Shown: piece after piece, positions 58,571 through 64,000 of the stretch
How the letters are laid out: each line of letters opens with the position of its first letter
How positions within the stretch are numbered: position 1 is the first letter of the stretch
Assembly (NCBI RefSeq): GCF_036013525.1
Contig: NZ_CP107853.1
Coordinates: 1,860,001 to 1,924,000 of the forward strand
Length of the DNA stretch: 64,000 nt
Origin: Nonomuraea sp. NBC_00507
GTDB lineage: Bacteria; Actinomycetota; Actinomycetes; Streptosporangiales; Streptosporangiaceae
Direction: 5' to 3'
Translations under genes and position numbers: made by a program
Notes under the pieces: model-generated
What the model saw: the letters and a program-made list of their open reading frames with translations, nothing else
What the model was told of the DNA's origin: nothing
The model's database searches: none

Positions 58571-58608
58571 GTAGCGCCGCCCGCACCCTCGCCGCCGCAG
58601 GCCACCAC

Positions 58609-59388
58609 GTGCTGGCACTGTGCCGGGACCCCCAGCGAGGCCGCGCTGCGCTGGCCGACATCAACGCCCACGCCGTGCACCCGGCAAGTCTGATCCAGGC
58701 CGACCTGTCGATACCCGACTCCATCGAGGCCGCCGCCAACCGGCTCGCGCAGACCGTCGGCCACCTCGACGTGCTCATCAACAACTCCGCCGTCTTCGAC
58801 CAAACGATCCGCGAGCCTGTCTTCACGGCGGACGGGCATGAACTGTTCTGGGCCACCAACCACCTGGGCCCGTTCCTGCTCACCGCCAGACTCAGCCCAC
58901 TGCTCGCCACTGCGGACAAGCCTCGGGTGATCAACATCGCCAGCAAAGGGCTGCTCTCGATGCCCCGCATCCGGATCCGCTTCGACCAACTCGACGATCC
59001 GAGCTGGTTCAGTCCCACCCGCGCCTACTACCACGCCAAACTCGCCCAGATCATGACCACCTTCTCCCTGGCCGAGAAAGCCAAAGGACAGGTGGATGCG
59101 ACCTGCGTACGCGTACCCGCTGTACGTCTGGACCCAGATCGGGTGGCGGCCATGCCATGGTTGCTGCGCACCTTGTACGCGCCCAAGAACCGTATGGCCG
59201 TCCCCGCCGAACGCCTCGGCGAGACCTACGCCCGCCTGGCCACGTGGGACGGGTACGTGCCCGGGCCGTACGTGGATGAAGACCTCCGCCCGTCCCGCGC
59301 CCCGGCCTTCGCCTACGATGAGGCCGCTCGCGAACGGCTGTGGTCCGTGTCGCAGGCCGCAACCGGCAACCCCGCCTGGGCCTGGTAG
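58609..59388 (+). pseudogene. 5'-truncated short-chain dehydrogenase
   Basis: The 259-residue product aligns with SDRs of the retinol-dehydrogenase-like type from the second beta strand on: HVLALCRDPQRGRAAL, LDVLINNSAVF, FWATNHLGPFLLTARL, VINIASKG, and the catalytic YxxxK in RAYYHAKLAQ. The TGxxxGIG cofactor loop is missing. In-frame codons upstream still read RSAARTLAAAGH, an authentic SDR helix, back to about 58573, after which the frame enters the MarR gene region. The gene was probably cut at about 58570. GTG 58609 would give a product unable to bind NAD(P) normally. Confidence 0.7.
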
Positions 59389-59470
59389 CCTGCCGTCGCT
59401 CACGAGCCCGGTCGAACAGCGGTCAGCGGCTAGGCCCGCCGGGTCACGGGGATGAGCGTGCTGTTCCCGA

Positions 59471-60046
59471 TCAGCGGGTCAGGACGCCGCGAACAGTCTG
59501 CTCGGTGAGCAGCGCACGGAAGGTGGGGTCGGTGGCGTCGGCTCCGGCCATCGACCGGCCCAAGACGCCCAGGAGAAGGCCGCCGAGCATCGTGTTGGCG
59601 GCATCGGTGATGTTGCCGACGTCGAAGGCGCCGGTCTTACGGCCTTCGGTGAGCAGATCGCGTAGCGGGCCGGCGATCCAGATGTCGTTCGCCGCGAGGA
59701 CCTCACTCATCCGTCCGCTGGCCCCCAGGGCGCCCAGGAGGCCGGCGCATGTTCCGGGGTGGTGGCCGAGATATTCGACCAGAGCGGACACCATCGCACG
59801 TAGCCGCGACTCGGGAGGGTCGCCGGGCGTCGTCGCGGTCTGCACCGCCTGGGCTCCTTGCTTGGAGTGTGCGGTGAGCAGGAACGCCAGCAGGTCTTCG
59901 CGGCCGGAGAAGTAGTAGTAGAGCGTTGCTCGCGACGCCCCCACCAGCTGTGCGACGTCCTCCAGCCGGAGAGGAGGGTCGGTGTGCAGCACGTGCTCGC
60001 TGACGTCGAGCAGGCGTTGGGCCAGATCCGCGGGCGGGTTCTTCAC
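59471..60046 (-). CDS. TetR-family regulator
   Basis: A 191-residue TetR protein. The HTH is LRLEDVAQLVGASRATLYYY with FSGREDLLAFLL; a ligand-binding domain follows with TMLGGLLLGVLGRSMAG near the end. GTG start at 60046, 56 bp from the divergent SDR gene whose promoter carries a matching dyad. It likely represses itself and the four-gene cluster downstream of the dyad. Confidence 0.92.
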   Translation of the reverse strand: MKNPPADLAQRLLDVSEHVLHTDPPLRLEDVAQLVGASRATLYYYFSGREDLLAFLLTAHSKQGAQAVQTATTPGDPPESRLRAMVSALVEYLGHHPGTCAGLLGALGASGRMSEVLAANDIWIAGPLRDLLTEGRKTGAFDVGNITDAANTMLGGLLLGVLGRSMAGADATDPTFRALLTEQTVRGVLTR

Positions 60047-60065
60047 GGCGAGAAAGCCTACCGTC

Positions 60066-60102
60066 TTGAATTTCGACCAGAGTCTAGATTACAGTCTAGA
60101 CC
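60066..60102 (+). promoter_or_regulatory. Leaderless promoter overlapped by a TetR-type operator
   Basis: TTGAAT (60066-60071), an 18-nt spacer and TACAGT (60090-60095) are followed by 7 nt and the ATG at 60103. The inverted repeat TCTAGA-ttacag-TCTAGA (60083-60100) covers the -10, a typical TetR repression geometry. Confidence 0.65.
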
Positions 60103-60942
60103 ATGGTTGAAATCTTATCCTATGGGCCATGGGCAGTGGTCACAGGAGCCTCTTCCGGCATCGGCAAAGCCTTCGCCGAACACCTCGCCGCAGCAGGTCT
60201 GGATCTGGTCCTGGCCGCTCGTTCCACCGACAAGCTCCACGCACTGGGCGAGAAGCTGTCCCACCACCACGGCATCGCGCACCGAGTGGTCACCGTCGAT
60301 CTCAGCCAACCGGCCGGAGCCTCGGCGATCGTGAAGGCGACCGAAGACCTTGACGTCGGCCTGCTCGTCTCCAACGCCGGAGGCGGCCGCCCCGGGCGGC
60401 TGCTCGATCAGTCACTGGACGACCTGCACGACCGTCTCACCCTCAACGCCGTCACCCACCTGGACCTGGTCCACGCCTTCGCACCCCGGCTGGTGGCCCG
60501 CGGCCACGCCCAGCGCCGGGGCGGCATCGTGCTGGTCTCCGCGCACGGCGCGCTCCAGGGCCTGCCGAACATGGCACACGAGAGCGCAGCCAAGGCGTAC
60601 GTGCTCAACCTGGGCGAGGCCCTGCACCACGAACTCGCGCCCGCCGGCGTGACCGTCACCGTGATGCTGCCCGGCAACGTCGACACCCCGATCATCGAAG
60701 CCTTCGGCCTGGACCGCTCCAGCCTTCCGATCCGGCCGCAGCCGGCCGACAGGGCCGTCGCCGAGTTGATGGCGGCCTTCCTCAAAGGCCGCACCATGCA
60801 CATCCCCGGCAGGCTGATGCGGGTGATGACCCGGCTCATGCCGCGCGCTCAAGCCGTACGAATGAACGGCCGCATGCTCGGCCGGGCCGCCCGTAACCTC
60901 CTCACCGACCACGATCCCGCCAGGGCTCAGGCCCAACCGTGA
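60103..60942 (+). CDS. Short-chain dehydrogenase lacking the catalytic tyrosine
   Basis: A 279-residue SDR. The cofactor loop VVTGASSGIGKAFA and LLVSNAGGG are intact, and VLVSAHGALQG provides the serine region. At the YxxxK position it reads ESAAK (in MAHESAAKAYVLNL), with Glu in place of the catalytic Tyr and Lys kept. The later part (VTVTVMLPGNVDTPI) is typical of DltE-like SDRs. ATG 60103 is required to include the first strand. First gene of a cluster with an F420 enzyme, SRPBCC and peroxiredoxin genes. Confidence 0.82.
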   Translation: MVEILSYGPWAVVTGASSGIGKAFAEHLAAAGLDLVLAARSTDKLHALGEKLSHHHGIAHRVVTVDLSQPAGASAIVKATEDLDVGLLVSNAGGGRPGRLLDQSLDDLHDRLTLNAVTHLDLVHAFAPRLVARGHAQRRGGIVLVSAHGALQGLPNMAHESAAKAYVLNLGEALHHELAPAGVTVTVMLPGNVDTPIIEAFGLDRSSLPIRPQPADRAVAELMAAFLKGRTMHIPGRLMRVMTRLMPRAQAVRMNGRMLGRAARNLLTDHDPARAQAQP

Positions 60943-61382
60943 CCAGCCCCGGCCTCTCATTGCGGATGATCCGCCTCAGCCGCATCCCGCACCAGCTCCT
61001 GACGTGGGGCATCCCCATGGGACCGCTGATGCTGCTACGCACCCGCGGCAGGCACAGCGGACTACCCCGCACCGTCCCGATCGCCACGCTGCGCCACGCC
61101 GGCCACCAGTGGCTCGTCTCCCCTTTCGGCGACACCCACTGGGTCCGCAACCTCCGCGCCGAAGCCCGAGCCGAACTCGGTCGCGGACACCGCTTCCGCC
61201 CGGTACGGCTCGTCGAAGTAGACGACGACCGCAAACTCGAGATCCTTCACGCCTACCGCAGCGCCTTCGGCCTGGTGCCCTTCGTCCGAGACGCCTTCGA
61301 CGCCGACGCCGGCGCCCAGCCACACGTCTTCGCCAGGGAGGCGCACCGCCACCCGGCCTTCCTCATCCAGCCCGCCGACTGA
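60939..61382 (+). CDS. Deazaflavin (F420)-dependent nitroreductase family protein
   Basis: A 147-residue split-barrel protein of the Ddn/DUF385 family. LLRTRGRHSGLPRTVPIA binds the deazaflavin in this family, followed by WLVSPFGDTHWVRNLRAEA. GTG start overlaps the SDR stop. It probably reduces an unsaturated or nitro substrate with F420H2. Confidence 0.88.
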   Translation: MTSPGLSLRMIRLSRIPHQLLTWGIPMGPLMLLRTRGRHSGLPRTVPIATLRHAGHQWLVSPFGDTHWVRNLRAEARAELGRGHRFRPVRLVEVDDDRKLEILHAYRSAFGLVPFVRDAFDADAGAQPHVFAREAHRHPAFLIQPAD

Positions 61383-61409
61383 GCCTCGACAACACCAAGG
61401 AGTAGCCCC

Positions 61410-61868
61410 GTGACCACGACGACCGCACCCGCCGCGCAGACCTACCACATCTTCATCCGGGCCACCCCACAGCAGATCTGGGACGCCGTCACCAAACCCG
61501 AACACAGCGCCGGATACCTGTTCGGCGCCCTGGTCGAGACGACCGGCGACATCGGCTCACCGTTTCGCTACCACGCACCGGATCGATCCAGCCTCTGGGG
61601 CGACGAGACCGTCCTGGACGCCGACCCGCCCCACCGGCTCATCGTCAGCTACCGCGGCCTGTACAACCCCGACCTGGCAAGCGAACCGGCCAGCCGGGTG
61701 TCCTGGCAGATCGAACCCGGCGACGACGGCGCCTGCCTGCTCACCGTCGTGCACGACCGGCTCGACGGCTCCCCCAAGACGGCCGCGCGGGTGGCAGGCC
61801 CCAGCTGGATGCGCGTGCTGAGTGGTCTCAAGACCCTGCTCGAAACCGGTAAGCCCCTCAACGCCTAA
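61410..61868 (+). CDS. SRPBCC (AHSA1-type) protein
   Basis: A 152-residue START/Bet v1-fold protein: FIRATPQQIWDAVTKPEHSA, EVVLDADPPHRLIVSY-like strands (read TVLDADPPHRLIVSYR) and LTVVHDRLDGSPKTA. GTG start with AAGGAG 8 nt upstream. Such proteins bind hydrophobic ligands or act as cyclases. Third gene of the TetR-controlled cluster. Confidence 0.88.
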   Translation: MTTTTAPAAQTYHIFIRATPQQIWDAVTKPEHSAGYLFGALVETTGDIGSPFRYHAPDRSSLWGDETVLDADPPHRLIVSYRGLYNPDLASEPASRVSWQIEPGDDGACLLTVVHDRLDGSPKTAARVAGPSWMRVLSGLKTLLETGKPLNA

Positions 61869-61928
61869 GAGATCTCACCACTCCACCGCGGCCGCCATGT
61901 TCCATGCGCGATTACCAAAGGGGACCAC

Positions 61929-62618
61929 ATGAACACGACAGATCAGACGTACGCCGAGCGACGTGCCACCTTCCTCGCCGAACACACGGGCCAGATTCCG
62001 CTGGAAGTACGAGCCGCCCTGCTCGCCGAGCAGACGGCCCTGGACGCGGCCGGTGTGCCTGCTACAGTCCTCGGCCCGGGTTCCGCCATGCCCGATGACG
62101 ACCTGCTGGACGTCCACGGCAGGGCGACCACGCTGGAGCAGGCCCGCGCCGGCCGGACCGCCGTCGTCGTCTTCTACCGCGGCGACTGGTGCCCCTACTG
62201 CAACCTCGTGCTCCGCACCTACCAGCAGCAACTCGTACCGGCCCTGTCCGCTCTCGACATCCCCCTGATCGCGATCAGCCCGCAAAGACCCGACCGCTCA
62301 CTGTCGATGCGCCAGATCAACGACCTGACCTTCACCGTACTGTCCGACCCCGGCAACCAGATCGCGCATCGGCTGGGGATCCTCACCGCCCCCAGCCGCG
62401 ACGCCCACGCCGCACAACTGACCATGGGCATCGATGTGGCCGACGGCAACGCCGACGGCACCACCTCCATGCCCATGCCCACCGTCGTCCTGATCGACGC
62501 CGACGGCGTCATCGCCTGGATCGACGTACGTCCCAACTACAGCACGCGCACCGAACCCGCCGACATCCTCACGGCCATCACCACGGTCCTCGACCGGCCG
62601 GCACCGACCGCGGGCTGA
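61929..62618 (+). CDS. Peroxiredoxin-like (AhpC/TSA) protein
   Basis: A 229-residue thioredoxin-fold protein with VVVFYRGDWCPYCNLVL, a CxxC in place of the usual TxxC peroxidatic motif, and FTVLSDPGNQIAHRLGI. The N-terminal 65 residues are a helical extension (FLAEHTGQIPLEVRAALLAE). ATG with AAAGGGGA upstream. Probably a thiol peroxidase or disulfide reductase; its 3' end overlaps the convergent broken gene by about 40 bp. Confidence 0.88.
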   Translation: MNTTDQTYAERRATFLAEHTGQIPLEVRAALLAEQTALDAAGVPATVLGPGSAMPDDDLLDVHGRATTLEQARAGRTAVVVFYRGDWCPYCNLVLRTYQQQLVPALSALDIPLIAISPQRPDRSLSMRQINDLTFTVLSDPGNQIAHRLGILTAPSRDAHAAQLTMGIDVADGNADGTTSMPMPTVVLIDADGVIAWIDVRPNYSTRTEPADILTAITTVLDRPAPTAG

Positions 62619-63299
62619 TCGTCCGAGAGCACTGCATCGGCACCGAGAAGGCCAGCAGTGCGAGGAGCCCACGCTGGAGGAAGGCCATGATCGCCCGGTA
62701 GGTACGCAGCACGGACATGAGCGCGACCCTGCGCAGCCCGACCGAATCCCACCAGGTCGGCCATGTGCCCATGGCCGCCCACATGACGACGCCGCCCACC
62801 ACGCCCACCCAGATGGCGTCCAGTCGCCACCCGAGCAGCGGCCCCCCCGCAGGCCGCCCAAACCGCCCGGCAGCACGCAGACCAGCGGCAGCACCGAGAC
62901 GACCACGAGCGGCGCATTACCGGCGATCAGCCCGATCACTAGTACCGCCAGCAGGACGACGCCCACAACGACCGGCAGGATCAACGGCACTCCCCGCAGC
63001 CGAAAATGCCCGGCCGACAGCTCCCACCAGCGCAGTGTCCGCGTCCCGCTGTGGAAGATCTGCAGGGCCAGGCAGCTCAGCCAGTGAGCAGCCCGTTCGG
63101 GACGGTATCGGCGCCCACGCCCGCCGCTCAGCCCCTCCGGCTCGGCGTAGGCCGCCGGCACGAACTGATCCAGCAGCAACCGTTCGACCGCGTCGCGATC
63201 CGGCAGAGGCCAAGGCCGGCCAGGAAACCCGTACCCCGATATCTGGACTCGCGGAAAGGCTGCAGGCGAACTGCCGCCACGGCTCATGATCTGCTCCAC
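62578..63299 (-). pseudogene. NACHT-family C-terminal fragment with frameshift
   Basis: From 63299 to about 62845 the frame reads VERLLLDQFVPAAYAEPEG, YRPERAAHWLSCLALQIFH and LRWWELSAGHFRLRG, then membrane segments (LPVVVGVVLLAVLVIGLIAG). These match the region after the NACHT ATPase domain in large actinomycete NACHT proteins. At a C7 tract (62842-62848) the sensible frame jumps to PLLGWRLDAIWVGVVGG and VLRTYRAIMAFLQRG, ending at 62578. The ATPase domain itself is absent from the window. It is a fragment, frameshifted at a homopolymer. Confidence 0.55.
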
Positions 63300-63324
63300 C
63301 GCGCCTCCACATGGCAGCGCGCCG

Positions 63325-63577
63325 TCAGGGTGCTACTGGCCATCGACGGCTTGGATCGCCTTGGTGATCAATGTGCGTGCGGCTTTGCAGTACACCGCCA
63401 GGGCGGCCAGCTCGGCGAACGCCCCGGCGTACGGGGCCGCCTTCGTGGACGACGTGCTTCTTGTCCACCCGCATCTGAACCGCTGCCTCGACATCGTCTC
63501 GGAGACCGTGACGCCGCATGCGTGCCGACAGGATGGCGGCGATGTAGGCACGGGTTTGCTCGCCTCCTGAGCGTTCT
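63325..63577 (-). pseudogene. Decayed coding fragment
   Basis: Two minus-strand frames look coding in turn: RAYIAAILSARMRRHGLRDD and VEAAVQMRVDKKHVVHEGG from about 63560 down, then PYAGAFAELAALAVYCKAAR and TLITKAIQAVDGQ to 63333. They appear to be one protein broken by a frameshift near 63440. I do not recognise the family. Low confidence. Confidence 0.35.
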
Positions 63578-64000
63578 TCAGCCCAGTACGTTCCATGTGC
63601 CGCCCGTGTAGGAGGCGGCGTGCCAGGCGGGCCAGGCGTCCACCGGAACCCGCACCCCCAGCTGCCTCACGGCGTGGTCCATGTCGACGACCCGCCGCCG
63701 CGCCTCCCCGAGTGCTGTCGGCATTTCCTGGTCCACGAACAGGTCCGCGAGATAGCAGTTACCGGCCGACCAGACGCTGGCGTGGAAGAAGTGGCTGTAG
63801 TCACGACACCTGGGCGCTGAACAGGGTGTTGCGGCGCAGCTGTTCGGCGCACCATCGGAAGTGCCCGTCGTTGTCGTCCATGCCGAAGAGATCGAAAGTG
63901 GTGAGGGCGTATACGGCCTGGTAGACGGTGAGGGCGACGGGCGCGTAGCCGAGTTCCTGTGCGAAGAACCGGGTGAGTTCCGCGGTGTGCTCCTCGGCGT
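63578..64000 (-). pseudogene. Gene broken by a frameshift, partial at the window edge
   Basis: On the minus strand, one frame is open from the window end to TGA at 63801: EEHTAELTRFFAQELGYAP, LTVYQAVYALTTFDLFG, FRWCAEQLRRNTLFSAQVS. A second frame continues the protein from about 63806 to TGA 63578: DYSHFFHASVWSAGNCYLAD, LFVDQEMPTALGEARRRVVD, WPAWHAASYTGGTWNVLG. The two read as one protein joined by a single-base shift near 63805. Family not recognised; its N-terminus lies outside the window. A sequencing error is possible. Confidence 0.5.

Overview
The window is very GC-rich, uses GTG and occasionally TTG start codons, and packs genes with ATGA/GTGA stop-start overlaps. Gene content (XRE regulator with DUF5753-type C-terminus plus DUF397, F420-dependent enzymes, ECF sigma factor with DGPF partner, Tat-type exported lyase, aerobic cobalamin genes) points to a large-genome mycelial actinomycete. 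A member of the Streptosporangiaceae such as Nonomuraea is my inference. I see no rRNA, tRNA, CRISPR array, intact prophage or insertion sequence.

Layout. 1-4.9 kb: a multicopper oxidase (5' end outside the window), a SnoaL-like protein, an orphan molybdenum hydroxylase large subunit and a small HATPase. 4.9-12.4 kb: an MFS exporter with a divergent tandem Lrp/AsnC regulator, a secreted family 8 polysaccharide lyase, and a convergent three-gene sugar ABC importer. 12.6-15.9 kb: a PadR-controlled FtsX-type ABC system. 16-21 kb: a MerR regulator with a textbook 19-bp-spacer promoter, a GH10 xylanase, a VOC protein, an atypical enolase paralogue and an amidohydrolase. 21-28 kb: a mosaic accessory stretch with a DUF6292-like gene, a 34-bp perfect palindrome, an XRE/DUF397 pair, a recombinase-fold protein lacking its catalytic tyrosine, a STAND-like NTPase, an acyltransferase and a decayed gene. 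28-34 kb: a secreted phytase-like esterase, a DUF418 protein, a DGPF/ECF42-type sigma pair and a small cysteine-rich secreted peptide.

34-50.6 kb is the core of the window: an aerobic (late cobalt insertion) cobalamin locus. cobF is divergent from an F420 PPOX gene, cobL, cobM and cobK. cobN and cobIJ form one minus-strand unit under a cobalamin riboswitch. cobG and cobH leave the same intergenic region on the plus strand. Another minus-strand unit runs cbtB, cbtA, cobC, a ChlI/ChlD-type chelatase subunit, cobO and cobB under a second cobalamin riboswitch. Together these supply cobalt uptake, ring methylation and contraction, cobalt chelation, a,c-amidation and adenosylation. Nucleotide loop assembly genes are not in the window. 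Two unusual small structures lie inside it: 26-bp tandem repeats that create overlapping minicistrons between cobL and cobM, and a 27-bp in-frame minisatellite in cobB.

50.6-64 kb: a secreted protein of unknown function, a KtrB/TrkH gene reduced by a large internal deletion, a Na+/H+ antiporter, a five-gene module (ribbon-helix-helix protein, DUF4097, DrrA, DrrB, DUF1707) with a strong operator, a methyltransferase/DUF2064 pair, a MarR regulator abutting a 5'-truncated dehydrogenase, a TetR-controlled SDR/F420/SRPBCC/peroxiredoxin cluster, and at the right edge several broken genes including a NACHT-family C-terminal fragment frameshifted at a C7 tract. Several genes (1662, 12611, 16756 minus, 60103) show a -10-like hexamer exactly 7 nt before the start codon, suggesting leaderless mRNAs.
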